From: Cellulomonas sp. Leaf395
GTDB lineage: Bacteria; Actinomycetota; Actinomycetes; Actinomycetales; Cellulomonadaceae
Length of the DNA stretch: 64,000 nucleotides
NCBI RefSeq assembly: GCF_001424125.1
Contig: NZ_LMQI01000002.1
Span: forward strand, 682,001-746,000
Direction: 5' to 3'
Shown: positions 27,055-35,869 of the stretch, piece by piece
Layout: each line of letters begins with the position of its first letter
Numbering within the stretch: the first letter of the stretch is position 1
Program-made: the position numbers and the translations under genes
The notes under the pieces: model-generated
Told to the model about the DNA's origin: nothing
What the model saw: the letters and a program-made list of their open reading frames with translations, nothing else
Databases searched by the model: none

Positions 27055-28029
27055 ATGATCGAGACGATCCAGACCGTCGCCGTGGTCGGCGCGGGATACA
27101 TGGGCGGCGGGATCGCCCAGTCGCTCGCCCAGACCGGGTTCGAGGTCGTCATCGCGGATGCGTCGGCCGACGCGGCGGCCGCGCACCTTGCCCGTATCCA
27201 CGGCGAGGCCGAGCAGCTCGAGGCTCAGGGCCTGTTCCCTGCGGGCAGCGCCGAGCTGGTACATCGCAACCTGCGGTCGGCACCCAGCATCGAGGAGGCC
27301 GTCGCGGGCGTCGACTTCGTCGAGGAGGCCGTCAGCGAGATCCCGGGCGTCAAGCACGACGTGCTCCGCCGGGTCTCGGCGGCGGCGCGTCCGGACGCGA
27401 TCATCGGGAGCAACACGTCGACCATTCCCGTCCACGTGCTCGAGACGGCGGTGTCGGGACCGGAGCGGTTCCTCACCGTGCACTGGAGCAACCCGGCGCC
27501 GTTCATCCCCGGCGTCGAGCTCGTCGTCGGGCAGCACACCGACCCCGCCGTGCTGCCGGTCGTGCAGGACATGCTGGCGCGGGCTGGGCGGTCGAGCGCC
27601 CTGGTGGCAGACGTCGCCGGGTTCGTGCTCAACCGCCTGCAGTTCGTGCTGCTCAAGGAGGCGATGTCCATCGTCGAGGACGGCGTGGCGACCGCCGACG
27701 ATGTCGACACCATCGTCCGGTCGACCTTCGGGTTCCGGCTGCCGTTCTTCGGACCGTTCGCCATTGCGGACATGGCCGGACTCGACGTGTACGTCAACGG
27801 CTTCGAGACCTTCACCGAGGCCTTCGGCTCGCGCCTGGCGCCGCCCGCCCTGCTCACCGAGGCCGTCGCCGCCGGTCGGCACGGCACGAAGAACGGTGCC
27901 GGCCTGCTCCGCGACTACTCGCCCGAGGAGGTTCACGCGCTCGTCGCCTACCGGAGCGAGGCGTACAGCCGCATGGCCCGCCTGCTGCAGGAGCTCGGGC
28001 CGGCGCCGCTCCCGGCACCCCGGGCGTGA
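27055..28029 (+). CDS. 3-hydroxyacyl-CoA dehydrogenase family protein
   Basis: 324 residues from ATG 27055-27057. The N-terminal Rossmann domain has TVAVVGAGYMGGGIAQSLAQTGFEVVIAD, the DFVEEAVSE and IGSNTSTIPV motifs and the family His in TVHWSNPAPFIPGVELV. The C-terminal helical domain has DVAGFVLNRLQFVLLKEAMSIVEDGVATADDVDTIV and GTKNGAGLL. Members oxidise 3-hydroxyacyl-CoA but also L-gulonate, carnitine and other hydroxy acids. The sugar-isomerase neighbour favours a sugar-derived hydroxy acid rather than fatty acids; this is inference. No promoter is evident. It lies 90 bases after an SDR remnant, so it may be the interior of a damaged operon. Confidence 0.82.
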   Translation: MIETIQTVAVVGAGYMGGGIAQSLAQTGFEVVIADASADAAAAHLARIHGEAEQLEAQGLFPAGSAELVHRNLRSAPSIEEAVAGVDFVEEAVSEIPGVKHDVLRRVSAAARPDAIIGSNTSTIPVHVLETAVSGPERFLTVHWSNPAPFIPGVELVVGQHTDPAVLPVVQDMLARAGRSSALVADVAGFVLNRLQFVLLKEAMSIVEDGVATADDVDTIVRSTFGFRLPFFGPFAIADMAGLDVYVNGFETFTEAFGSRLAPPALLTEAVAAGRHGTKNGAGLLRDYSPEEVHALVAYRSEAYSRMARLLQELGPAPLPAPRA

Positions 28030-28093
28030 CGTCGCGCCCCGACAGCACGGGTCGCCACACCGCCCACCACCCGCTCGACGAGGAGTGCGTCCC

Positions 28094-29056
28094 ATGACAC
28101 CCGGCTCCCCCGCACCGGCCCGTTGGACCGCCGAGACGTGGCCGATCGGCGCCGCGCTGCTCCAGTTCCCCGGCGACGTCGCCGGCGGCACGTCGCTCAC
28201 CGACGGGCCGCCGTCCGGCTGGCGTCCGGCGCTCCGCGAGGTCGCGCTCGCGGGCTTCCAGCACGTCGACCTCACCGACTCCTGGGTCCGGGTCGCGGAC
28301 CTGACCCCGGAGCGGCGTTCGGCGCTGACGGAGGTCGCAGGGGAGCTGGGGCTCGCGTTCAGCAACGTGTCCGTGACGCGCAAGAGCGTCATCGACCCAG
28401 ACCCCGACCGCGCCCGGACGAACCTCGACTACGCGCTGCGCAGCGTCGACGCCGCAGCCGAGATGGGCGTCACGAGTGTCTGCCTCGGCCTGCACCAGCC
28501 GCTCACCCCCGCCCAGCTCCAGGTCCAGTGGTTCTGGCTCGCGCCCGGGGCGGAGGACCCGGACGACCCGGCGGTCCGCCACCAGGCCGTCGAGCGGTTC
28601 CGGCGCATCGGCGAGCACGCCGCCGGGGCCGGCGTGCAGATCTCGCTCGAGATGTACGAGGGCACGTACCTGGGGACGTCACAGAGCTCGGTCGACCTCG
28701 TGCGCGACATCGGCCTGGAGAACGTCGGCCTGTGCCCTGACATCGGCAACATCGTGCGCCTGCACCGGCCCGTCGAGGACTGGCGGACGATGCTCGAGCG
28801 CATGCTGCCGTACACGAACTACTGGCAGGTGAAGAACTACCTGCGCGACCACGACCCGGCGACCGGCGCCTACTTCTCGGCGCCCGCTCCCCTGGAGTCG
28901 GGATTCATCGACTACCGCACGGCGATCGGCATGGCGATCGAGGCCGGGTTCGACGGCCCCCTGTGCGTCGAGCACTACGGCGGGGACGGCCTGAGCGTGT
29001 CGGCCGCCAACCGCGAGTACGTCCGCCGGATCCTCACCGCGAAGCTCGGAGACTGA
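28094..29056 (+). CDS. Sugar phosphate isomerase/epimerase (TIM barrel)
   Basis: 320 residues from ATG 28094-28096, with GAGGAG upstream. It is an AP endonuclease 2/xylose isomerase-like TIM barrel: FQHVDLTDSWVRVADLT near the N-terminus, MGVTSVCLGLH, ISLEMYEGTYLG (metal-ligand Glu), VGLCPDIGNIV (Asp) and YWQVKNYLRDH, with a final GPLCVEHYGGDG. Such proteins isomerise or epimerise sugars, sugar phosphates or keto-acids with a divalent metal. It follows the dehydrogenase by 64 bases and is followed immediately by a truncated dihydroxyacetone-kinase start, suggesting tetrulose or related short-chain sugar metabolism. Confidence 0.82.
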   Translation: MTPGSPAPARWTAETWPIGAALLQFPGDVAGGTSLTDGPPSGWRPALREVALAGFQHVDLTDSWVRVADLTPERRSALTEVAGELGLAFSNVSVTRKSVIDPDPDRARTNLDYALRSVDAAAEMGVTSVCLGLHQPLTPAQLQVQWFWLAPGAEDPDDPAVRHQAVERFRRIGEHAAGAGVQISLEMYEGTYLGTSQSSVDLVRDIGLENVGLCPDIGNIVRLHRPVEDWRTMLERMLPYTNYWQVKNYLRDHDPATGAYFSAPAPLESGFIDYRTAIGMAIEAGFDGPLCVEHYGGDGLSVSAANREYVRRILTAKLGD

Positions 29057-29057
29057 C

Positions 29058-29198
29058 ATGACGCGTCTCGTCAACGACCCCGAGCAGCTCGCCGCGGACG
29101 CGGTCGCCGGGTTCGCCGCCGCGCACCCCGACCACGTCGTGGCCGTGCACGACGAGTCAGTCGCCCCCGACGACGTCCACCGTGGCCGGGAGTCCTAG
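29058..29198 (+). pseudogene. Truncated dihydroxyacetone kinase (DAK/DhaK-type) N-terminus
   Basis: The ATG at 29058 opens MTRLVNDPEQLAADAVAGFAAAHPDHVVAV, which is the recognised start of DAK1-domain kinases (MTRLxNDP...GFxAAHPD). Similarity ends after about 32 residues, before the Gly-rich GGGSGHEP nucleotide/substrate region. A short unrelated tail then stops at TAG 29196-29198, overlapping the stop of the opposite-strand membrane protein. The remaining 500 or so codons are gone, so it cannot act as a kinase. Confidence 0.65.
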
Positions 29199-30211
29199 GC
29201 CGGGACGAGGTCCCGTCCCGACTCCTCTGTCGCCTCCTCGATCGCTGCCCGCGACGCGGCACCCGTGTCGCGGAAGTGGCCGATCGCGGCGAGCAGCAGG
29301 CCGAGGAGCGCCCACGACGCCAGCGCGACCCAGAGCTGCGTGGTGTCGGCCTGCGGGAAGTACGACTCGTCGCGCAGGAGCGCGGCGGCGGCGCCCGGGG
29401 GCATCCACTGGCCGATCGCGCCCCACGGTGCGGGCAGCATCTGCCACGGCTGGGCGGCCGACGCGATCGGGTTGGCGACGAGCAGGAAGAGCACCGGACC
29501 GATCGCGATGCCGGGCCGGCCGACGACCGAGACGACGCCCACGATCACGCCACCGATCGCGAGGATCGCCAGGCCGATGATGCCCGCGTTGACCCAGTAC
29601 GAGCCCGCGAGCGCGCCGAACCAGCCCTGCAGGACACCCGCGACCGCGAGCCCGCCGAGGGCCGAGTAGGCCGTGACCGCGGTGACCCGGCGCCAGACGC
29701 CGACGACCGTGACCGAGATGGCGACGCCGCCGATCATCCCGCCGATGACCAGCGGGAACGTGACGGCGCCGAGGATGGCGCCGCGAGGGTCGCCCTCGAG
29801 CAGTGGGGCGAGCTCGGTCACCGTGACGGGGACGCCCACCTGCGCCTGCAGCGTGGGGGCGAGTGCCGTGAGCTGTTGCGTGACGAGCGGGCTGCCGCCG
29901 GAAGCGACGAGGATCTCGGGCTGCTCCCCCAGCACCAGCGCGCCGTACGCCTCACGGGTCCCGACGAGGTCGACCGCGGCGGCGCGGTCGGCGGCGGGGA
30001 TCACCTCGAACGCACCGGGGGCGCGGTCGTCGAGACCCTGGACGACCGGCGCGACGGCTGCGGCAGGACCGGCGACGGCGACGGGCAGGTCGCGCGGCTC
30101 GGAGGTGGCCGCCGGCCAGAGGAAGGCGAGCACCAGGACGGTCAGGACGGCGGCCAGTCCGGCGCCCACGCCGACCAGGTGACGCCACGGGGAGTGCGGG
30201 TGCGGGTGCAT
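29195..30211 (-). CDS. YhgE/ABC-2-like multi-pass membrane protein
   Basis: 338 residues from ATG 30209-30211. One N-terminal membrane helix (HLVGVGAGLAAVLTVLVLAFLWP, about 13-35) is followed by an extracytoplasmic domain of about 125 residues, then five or six helices (from AILGAVTFPLVIGGMIGGVAI to LWVALASWALLGLLLAAIGHF) and a charged cytoplasmic tail. This topology resembles YhgE/Pip and DUF3533-type ABC-2-like proteins. It is divergent from a TetR gene with two inverted repeats between them, so it is probably an inducible exporter-like or stress membrane protein. The function is unknown. Confidence 0.7.
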   Translation of the reverse strand: MHPHPHSPWRHLVGVGAGLAAVLTVLVLAFLWPAATSEPRDLPVAVAGPAAAVAPVVQGLDDRAPGAFEVIPAADRAAAVDLVGTREAYGALVLGEQPEILVASGGSPLVTQQLTALAPTLQAQVGVPVTVTELAPLLEGDPRGAILGAVTFPLVIGGMIGGVAISVTVVGVWRRVTAVTAYSALGGLAVAGVLQGWFGALAGSYWVNAGIIGLAILAIGGVIVGVVSVVGRPGIAIGPVLFLLVANPIASAAQPWQMLPAPWGAIGQWMPPGAAAALLRDESYFPQADTTQLWVALASWALLGLLLAAIGHFRDTGAASRAAIEEATEESGRDLVPA

Positions 30212-30230
30212 GGCAGGTCCTCTCATAAAC

Positions 30231-30310
30231 CGAACGTTCGTTCTTGTATAGGAAAACTCCCGCGAGTCGGAGTTGTCAAGAACGATCATTCGTTTTTCTC
30301 GTTCTATAGT
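30231..30310. promoter_or_regulatory. TetR/membrane-protein intergenic operators and tetR -10
   Basis: Two inverted repeats are present: GAACG-TT-CGTTC (30232-30243) and AACGA-TCAT-TCGTT (30281-30294). They share the half-site GAACG/CGTTC and lie one near each divergent gene. TATAGT (30305-30310) is a strong -10 only 5 bases before the tetR GTG. Local AT content is much higher than in the flanking genes. Confidence 0.65.
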
Positions 30311-30315
30311 GGAGC

Positions 30316-30909
30316 GTGCCCAAGGTCACCGAGGAGTACCGGGTCGCCCGCCGGGACGAGATTGCCGAGGCGGCCCTGCGCGCCTTCCGCCGCAAGGGCT
30401 TCCAGGCGACGTCGATGGCGGAGATCATCGCGGAGTCCGGGCTCTCCGCCGGCGCGATCTACGGCCACTTCGCCAGCAAGGACGCGATCATCGTCGACGT
30501 CGCGTCGCGGGTCGTCGGCAACCGGATCCTCGACATCGAACGGCTCGCGCGGACCGAGCCGCTGGCCCCGCCGCCGACGCTGCCCCGGGTGCTGGTGGCG
30601 GGCATGCTCCGCGCGCTGGGCAACCCCGCGATCATGCTTCAGCTCTGGGGCGAGGGCGTCACCGACCCGCAGGTGAGGGCCGTGGCCCACGGCGTGGTCG
30701 TGCGGCTACGCGCCGCCCTCGAGGAGTACACGTCCCTGTGGCACCAGCGCACGCACGGCGTCCCGCCGGACGAGGCCGACGTGCTCGCCGCCGAGCAGGT
30801 GCCGCTGCTGATCTCCGCCGTGCAGGGGTTCGTCGTCCAGTCGGCGCTCGTGCCGGAGTTCGATGCCGAGGCCTATCTGACCAGCATGGAGAAGTACCTG
30901 CCCCGCTGA
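30316..30909 (+). CDS. TetR/AcrR family regulator
   Basis: 197 residues from GTG 30316-30318 (MPKVTEEYRVARRDEIAEAA). The N-terminal HTH is ALRAFRRKGFQATSMAEIIAESGLSAGAIYGHFASKDAIIVDV, typical TetR_N. The all-helical C-terminal ligand domain (about 65-195) has no close recognisable relative. It is expected to repress itself and the divergent membrane protein through the GAACG/CGTTC repeats. The mRNA looks leaderless. Confidence 0.9.
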   Translation: MPKVTEEYRVARRDEIAEAALRAFRRKGFQATSMAEIIAESGLSAGAIYGHFASKDAIIVDVASRVVGNRILDIERLARTEPLAPPPTLPRVLVAGMLRALGNPAIMLQLWGEGVTDPQVRAVAHGVVVRLRAALEEYTSLWHQRTHGVPPDEADVLAAEQVPLLISAVQGFVVQSALVPEFDAEAYLTSMEKYLPR

Positions 30910-30912
30910 GCC

Positions 30913-31461
30913 CTACGACGGGATCTGGCTCGCCCGGTACTCGTCCTCGAGCAGGGCCATGATGATGCCGTCGCAGAAGCCCGGACCGTCCCGGTACGCG
31001 TCGCGCTTGCGGCCCTCGACCCGGAAGCCGAGGTTCTCGTAGAGCGACTTGGCTCGGGCGTTGATGCTCAGCACGTCGAGCTCGACGCGGTGCAGCCCCA
31101 GGCCGTCGAACGCGAGGCCCAGGATGAGCTGGATCGCCTCGGTGCCGTACCCGCGCCCGCGGTAGCCCGGGCGCATCGCGAGACGCAGGTTGGCCGAGCG
31201 GACGACCTCGTCGATCTCGTTGAGCACGATCTCGCCCAGGTACTCGTCGGACCCGTTCGCGGTCACCGCCAGGTCGATCCGACCGTCCCGCGACGATATC
31301 GTCGCGCACCACTCCTCGATCTGCGGGCGCGTGAACACCTCCGTGGTCCCGGTCAACCGGTTGCCCTCGGCATCGTTGACCGACTCCCACACCGCGTCCG
31401 CGTCGCGTGCCCGGATCGGGCGGAGCACGATCATCTCGCCCTGAAGGGTGGGCTTCTCCAT
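30913..31461 (-). CDS. GNAT family N-acetyltransferase (RimJ/RimL-like)
   Basis: 182 residues from ATG 31459-31461, with AGGAGG upstream. It reads as a single RimJ/RimL-type GNAT domain: IVLRPIRARDADAVWESVND, NLRLAMRPGYRGRGYGTEAIQLILGLAF (acetyl-CoA pyrophosphate loop) and HRVELDVLSINARAKSLYENLGF. It probably acetylates an amine, such as a protein N-terminus or a small molecule; the substrate is unknown. It is convergent with tetR (stops 3 bases apart). Confidence 0.85.
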   Translation of the reverse strand: MEKPTLQGEMIVLRPIRARDADAVWESVNDAEGNRLTGTTEVFTRPQIEEWCATISSRDGRIDLAVTANGSDEYLGEIVLNEIDEVVRSANLRLAMRPGYRGRGYGTEAIQLILGLAFDGLGLHRVELDVLSINARAKSLYENLGFRVEGRKRDAYRDGPGFCDGIIMALLEDEYRASQIPS

Positions 31462-31581
31462 CGCTGCCTCCTGTCGCCGTGGCGAACGGTACGGCTCGGG
31501 TGTGGCGGGGACGTTACCGGCGGATCACGGTGACCCGTCAGCGCCCCGCCGTCGTCATGAGCACAGAGCGCTGACCCCGTC

Positions 31582-33078
31582 CTACTCCGTGATGCGCTCC
31601 AGCAGCAGCTCACGGACGCGGCCGGCGTCGGCCTGCCCGCGGGTGGCCTTCATGACCGCGCCGATGATCGCGCCGACGGGACCGAGGTTGCCGGAGCGGA
31701 TCTTCTCCGCGATGTCCGGCTGGGCGGCCAGCGCGGCGTCGATGGCCTCGAGCAGGGGGGCGTCGTCGGACACGACCTCCAGGCCGCGCGCGACGAGCAC
31801 CGTCTCCGGGTCACCCTCGCCGGCGAGCACGCCCTCGAGGACCTGGCGGGCCAGCTTGTCGTTGATCCGGCCGTCGTCGACCAGCTTCTGCAGCTGCCCG
31901 ATCTGCGTGGGCGTCACCGGCAGCTCGGCCAGCTCGACCTCCTGCTGCTTGGCGGTGCGGGCCAGCTCACCCATCCACCACTTGCGTGCGGCGGCCGGGC
32001 TGGCCCCCGCGGCGATCGTGGTCTCGATGAGCTCCACGGCACCCGCGTTGACGACGTCGCGCATCTCGGCGTCCGCGTAGTCCCACTCGGCCTGCAGCCT
32101 GCGGCGGCGGGCTGCGGGCAGCTCGGGCAGGCTCGCGCGGATCTCCTCGACCCACGCGCGGTCGGGGGCGATCGGGACCAGGTCGGGCTCCGGGAAGTAC
32201 CGGTAGTCCTCCGCGTCCGACTTCACGCGGCCCGACGCGGTGGTGCCGGTGTCCTCGTGCCAGTGGCGCGTCTCCTGGATGATCGCGATGCCGTCGTCGA
32301 GCACGCCCGCCTGGCGGCTGACCTCGTAGCGCACGGCCCGCTCGACCGACCGGAACGAGTTCACGTTCTTGGTCTCGGTGCGGGTGCCCAGCGGCGAGCC
32401 GGGCGTCGGGCGGATCGACACGTTGACGTCGGCGCGCACGTTGCCGCGCTCCATGCGGGCCTCGGAGACCTCCAGCGCACGGAACAGGTCACGCAGCGTC
32501 TGCACGTACGCGCGGGCCACCTCGGGCGCCCGTGCGCCGGCACCGGTGATCGGCTTGGTGACGATCTCCACCAGCGGGATGCCCGCGCGGTTGTAGTCGA
32601 CCAGCGAGTACTCGGCGCCGTGGATGCGTCCGCCGGAGCCGCCCACGTGCGTGTTCTTACCGGCGTCCTCCTCCATGTGCGCGCGCTCGATCTCGACGCG
32701 GAAGATGCTGCCGTCGTCGAGCTCGACGTCGACCCAGCCCTCGTACGCGATGGGCTCGTCGTACTGCGACGTCTGGAAGTTCTTGGGCACGTCCGGGTAG
32801 AAGTAGTTCTTCCGGGCGAACCGGCACGTCTCGGCGATCGAACAGTTGAGCGCGAGGCCGATGCGGATCGCGTACTCCACCGCCACCCCGTTGACGACGG
32901 GCAGCGACCCGGGCAGACCCAGCGAGACGGGCGTGACGGAGGTGTTCGGCTCCTCGCCGAACCCGGCCGGAGCGCCGTCGAACATCTTGGTCTTGGTGCC
33001 CAGCTCGACGTGCACCTCGATGCCGATGACCGTGTCGTAGCGCGCGACCGCGTCGTCGTAGTCGACCAGCGTGCTCAT
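31582..33078 (-). CDS. gatB: Asp-tRNA(Asn)/Glu-tRNA(Gln) amidotransferase subunit B
   Basis: 498 residues from ATG 33076-33078, normal for GatB. It binds the mischarged tRNA and performs its phosphorylation and amidation with ammonia from GatA. The cradle domain has [22 protein letters not shown] and [37 protein letters not shown]. The [11 protein letters not shown] and [15 protein letters not shown] motifs follow. The C-terminal YqeY-like domain (about 350-498) is complete. It overlaps gatA by ATGA. Confidence 0.97.
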   Translation of the reverse strand: MSTLVDYDDAVARYDTVIGIEVHVELGTKTKMFDGAPAGFGEEPNTSVTPVSLGLPGSLPVVNGVAVEYAIRIGLALNCSIAETCRFARKNYFYPDVPKNFQTSQYDEPIAYEGWVDVELDDGSIFRVEIERAHMEEDAGKNTHVGGSGGRIHGAEYSLVDYNRAGIPLVEIVTKPITGAGARAPEVARAYVQTLRDLFRALEVSEARMERGNVRADVNVSIRPTPGSPLGTRTETKNVNSFRSVERAVRYEVSRQAGVLDDGIAIIQETRHWHEDTGTTASGRVKSDAEDYRYFPEPDLVPIAPDRAWVEEIRASLPELPAARRRRLQAEWDYADAEMRDVVNAGAVELIETTIAAGASPAAARKWWMGELARTAKQQEVELAELPVTPTQIGQLQKLVDDGRINDKLARQVLEGVLAGEGDPETVLVARGLEVVSDDAPLLEAIDAALAAQPDIAEKIRSGNLGPVGAIIGAVMKATRGQADAGRVRELLLERITE

Positions 33079-34589
33079 CGGGCCACCTCCAGCTCAGGAG
33101 CCTTGAGCAGCAAGGGCCCGCCCCACTCGTTCTCCAACAGGGCCTCGAGCGCGGCACCAACCCGGTACAGCCGGTCGTCGGCCTTGGCGGGAGCCAGCAC
33201 CTGGAACCCGACCGGCAGGCCGTCGTCGGACAGGCCGCTCGGCAGCGACAGGCCCGGCACGCCCGCGAGGTTGGCGGGGATCGTCGCGACGTCGTTGAGG
33301 TACATCGCCAGCGGGTCGTCGAGTTTCTCGCCCAGCTTGAACGCGGTGGTCGGCGCCGTCGGGGAGACCAGCACGTCGGCCGACTCGAACGCCGCCGTGA
33401 AGTCGCGCTGGATGAGCGTGCGGACCTTCTGCGCCGAGCCGTAATAGGCGTCGTAGTAGCCCGCCGACAGGGCGTAGGTGCCCAGGATGATCCGGCGCTT
33501 GACCTCGTCGCCGAAGCCCTGGCCGCGCGTGGCGGACATGACGCGCTCGGCGGTCGGGTTGTCCTCGGGCACGACGCGCAGGCCGAAGCGCATGCCGTCG
33601 AACTTGGCCAGGTTGCTGGACGCCTCGGCCGGGAGGATCAGGTAGTACGCGGCGAGCGCGTACGTGAAGTGCGGGCAGGAGACCTCGACGATCTGGGCAC
33701 CCGCACCGCGCAGCAGCTCGAGCGACTCCTCGAACCGCGCGAGCACCCCGGGCTGGTAGCCCTCGCCCTGCAGCTCGCGGATGACGCCGACGCGCACGCC
33801 GGTCAGGTCCGCCGTCGCGCCCTGCTGGGCGGCGGCGACGAGCGCGGGCAGCGGCTCGTCGATGGACGTCGAGTCGCGCGGGTCGTGGCCGCCGATGAGC
33901 TCGTGCAGGAGCGCGGAGTCGAGGACCGTGCGCGTGACGGGCCCCGCCTGGTCGAGCGAGGACGCCAGAGCGATGAGCCCGTAGCGGGACACCCCGCCGT
34001 AGGTGGGCTTGACGCCGACCGTGCCGGTGACGGCCGCGGGCTGGCGGATCGAGCCGCCCGTGTCCGTGCCGATGGCCAGCGGCGCCTCGTACGCGGCGAC
34101 CGCCGCAGCGGACCCACCGCCGGAGCCCCCGGGGATCCGGTCGAGGTCCCACGGGTTGTGGGTGTTGCCGTACGCCGAGTGCTCCGTGGACGACCCCATG
34201 GCGAACTCGTCCATGTTGGTCTTGCCCAGGATCGGCAGCCCGGCCGCCTTGAGCTTCTCGACGAGCGTCGCGTCGTAGGGCGGGATCCATCCCTGCAGGA
34301 TCTTCGAGCCTGCGGTCGTCTCCAGGCCCTTGGTGACGACGACGTCCTTGACGGCGATCGGCACCCCGGCGAGAGCGTGCAACGACTCCCCGGCAGCGCG
34401 GCGCGCGTCGACGTCGGCCGCAGCGGCGAGCGCTGCCTCCCCGCTGACCTGCAGGAACGCGTGCACCGCGTGGTCCACGTCGGCGATGCGGTCGAGGTGC
34501 GCCTGCGTCGCCTCGACGCTGGACACCTCCTTGGCGGTCAGCTTGTCCGCGAGCGCCGCGGCCGAGAGCCGGGTCAGGTCGGTGCCCAT
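33075..34589 (-). CDS. gatA: Glutamyl/aspartyl-tRNA amidotransferase subunit A (amidase)
   Basis: 504 residues from ATG 34587-34589. Amidase-signature enzyme that frees ammonia from glutamine for GatB. The catalytic Lys is in [14 protein letters not shown]. The Gly/Ser-rich signature is [35 protein letters not shown], with the cis-Ser and nucleophilic Ser. Length and ends are normal. It overlaps gatC (TGATG) and gatB (ATGA), so the three are one transcript. Confidence 0.97.
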   Translation of the reverse strand: MGTDLTRLSAAALADKLTAKEVSSVEATQAHLDRIADVDHAVHAFLQVSGEAALAAAADVDARRAAGESLHALAGVPIAVKDVVVTKGLETTAGSKILQGWIPPYDATLVEKLKAAGLPILGKTNMDEFAMGSSTEHSAYGNTHNPWDLDRIPGGSGGGSAAAVAAYEAPLAIGTDTGGSIRQPAAVTGTVGVKPTYGGVSRYGLIALASSLDQAGPVTRTVLDSALLHELIGGHDPRDSTSIDEPLPALVAAAQQGATADLTGVRVGVIRELQGEGYQPGVLARFEESLELLRGAGAQIVEVSCPHFTYALAAYYLILPAEASSNLAKFDGMRFGLRVVPEDNPTAERVMSATRGQGFGDEVKRRIILGTYALSAGYYDAYYGSAQKVRTLIQRDFTAAFESADVLVSPTAPTTAFKLGEKLDDPLAMYLNDVATIPANLAGVPGLSLPSGLSDDGLPVGFQVLAPAKADDRLYRVGAALEALLENEWGGPLLLKAPELEVAR

Positions 34590-34888
34590 CAGGCGTCCTC
34601 CCCCAGGATCTGCGGGACCGCGAACTTGCCGTCGATGTGCTCGGGTGCGGACGCGAGCACCAGGGCGCGGTCGACCGGCTCCACGGGCACGTCGGGGCGG
34701 AACACGTTGGTCAGCGGCAGGGGGTGGCTGGTGGCCGGCACGTCGGGCGTGGCGATCTCGCTCACGCGGGCGACCGACTCGACGATGACATCGAGCTCGC
34801 CCGCGAGGCGATCGAGCTCCGCCGACGTGAGGTCGATCCGTGCCAGGCCCGCCACGCGCGCGACCTCGTCGCGAGAGAGGGTGGACAT
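34589..34888 (-). CDS. gatC: Glutamyl/aspartyl-tRNA amidotransferase subunit C
   Basis: 99 residues from ATG 34886-34888. [42 protein letters not shown], then [16 protein letters not shown], is the GatC pattern. It wraps around GatA and stabilises GatAB. First gene of the gatCAB operon. TAGACT (34896-34901) lies 7 bases before the ATG, giving a probable leaderless start. It is divergent from the DUF4287 gene. Confidence 0.95.
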   Translation of the reverse strand: MSTLSRDEVARVAGLARIDLTSAELDRLAGELDVIVESVARVSEIATPDVPATSHPLPLTNVFRPDVPVEPVDRALVLASAPEHIDGKFAVPQILGEDA

Positions 34889-34895
34889 GGGCCCG

Positions 34896-34940
34896 AGTCT
34901 AGACGTGGGCCGGGTGCTGCCCGGCTCGCGTGCCTACCCT
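34896..34940. promoter_or_regulatory. Divergent gatC and DUF4287-gene promoters
   Basis: Reverse-strand TAGACT (34896-34901) sits 7 bases before gatC. Plus-strand TACCCT (34935-34940) sits 7 bases before the ATG at 34948. Neither start has a Shine-Dalgarno in between. Confidence 0.45.
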
Positions 34941-34947
34941 GGTGACC

Positions 34948-35520
34948 ATGACGAGTCCCGACGACATGCGGGCCGCGGTCACCGTCAGCATGGCCGACCG
35001 CACCGGGCGCTCGCTCGACGAGTGGGCCACCCTCGTGCACGACACCAGCGGCGTCGACCCGCTCGACCAGAACGCCGTGCGGCGCTGGCTCAAGGACGTG
35101 CACGGCATCCCGCAGAACACGCGGTGGACGATCGCGTTCGAGGTCGCGGAGCGGGCGGGCTGGGTCCGGCCCGACGTCGACGGCTACGTCCTGGCCCAGT
35201 ACTCGGGCCCCAAGGCCGGGCTGCGGCCGATCTACGACGCGCTCGAGACCGCGCTCCTCGGCCTCGGCGACGACGTGCACCGGGAGGGCCGGTCGACCTA
35301 CGTCCCGTTCGTCCGCGCCCGCCAGTTCGCCGCGGTCGCCGCGACGACGTCCACGCGCGTCGACGTCGGCCTGCGGTACGTCGACCCACCGGCGCACCCG
35401 GCGCTCGTGCCCGCCACGGCACCCGGCTCCGCGACGCACAAGGTCGGCGTCACCGACGTGTCCCAGGTCGGCGGCCTGCTCCCCCTGCTGCGCGCCGCCT
35501 ACGAGCAGAACGGCGGCTGA
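34948..35520 (+). CDS. DUF4287/DUF5655 domain protein
   Basis: 190 residues from ATG 34948-34950. The N-terminal 75 residues (VSMADRTGRSLDEWATLVHD...NAVRRWLKDVHGIPQNTRWTIAFEV) fit DUF4287. The C-terminal part (GPKAGLRPIYDALETALLGLGDDVHREGRSTYVPFVRARQFAAVA) fits DUF5655, a domain thought to bind nucleic acid or act as a small enzyme accessory. Both domains are of unknown function and commonly occur together in actinobacteria. Monocistronic by appearance. The domain names are recalled from pattern and should be checked. Confidence 0.7.
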   Translation: MTSPDDMRAAVTVSMADRTGRSLDEWATLVHDTSGVDPLDQNAVRRWLKDVHGIPQNTRWTIAFEVAERAGWVRPDVDGYVLAQYSGPKAGLRPIYDALETALLGLGDDVHREGRSTYVPFVRARQFAAVAATTSTRVDVGLRYVDPPAHPALVPATAPGSATHKVGVTDVSQVGGLLPLLRAAYEQNGG

Positions 35521-35699
35521 GGCACCACCGCACGGTGTGTGCTCCCGCACCCGGCGTGGTCCGGAAAGTACGCTTTGCCGAGACTGGTGGTGCTGGCCGG
35601 CCCTGCCCCCGGGTCGATCCGCCGTCTTGTTCATGATCGTGCTCGTCCGCGCTCCCCGACCGCGTCACGCGCACCCGACGACGCCCTGCGAGGACCTCT

Positions 35700-35867
35700 A
35701 TGCCGCCGAAGATCAAGACCGCCCTGTTCTGGATCATCGCGATCTTCCTCGTGTACGCCGTCGTCACGAGCCCGGACCGCGCCGCCGACCTCGTCAAGGC
35801 CCTCTGGGACCTGATCGTCAATGCGTTCACCAGCTTCGCGACGTTCTTCCGCAGCCTGACCGAGTGA
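35700..35867 (+). CDS. Small single-pass membrane protein
   Basis: 55 codons from ATG 35700-35702, with GCGAGGA upstream. Lys-rich start MPPKIKTALFWIIAIFLVYAVV, one membrane helix at about residues 7-24, then an amphipathic helix (DRAADLVKALWDLIVNAFTSFATFF). It ends 2 bases before the PH-domain gene, so the two are probably cotranscribed and perhaps act together at the membrane. It was too short to be called by length filters. Similar 50-60 residue proteins precede PH-domain genes in related actinobacteria, as I recall. Confidence 0.65.
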   Translation: MPPKIKTALFWIIAIFLVYAVVTSPDRAADLVKALWDLIVNAFTSFATFFRSLTE

Positions 35868-35869
35868 CG

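Noticed and set aside
26801..29198. Genomic island or transposon origin of the cluster
   Set aside because: No transposase, integrase, tRNA or flanking direct repeats are visible; composition matches the neighbours, so deletion decay is the simpler reading.
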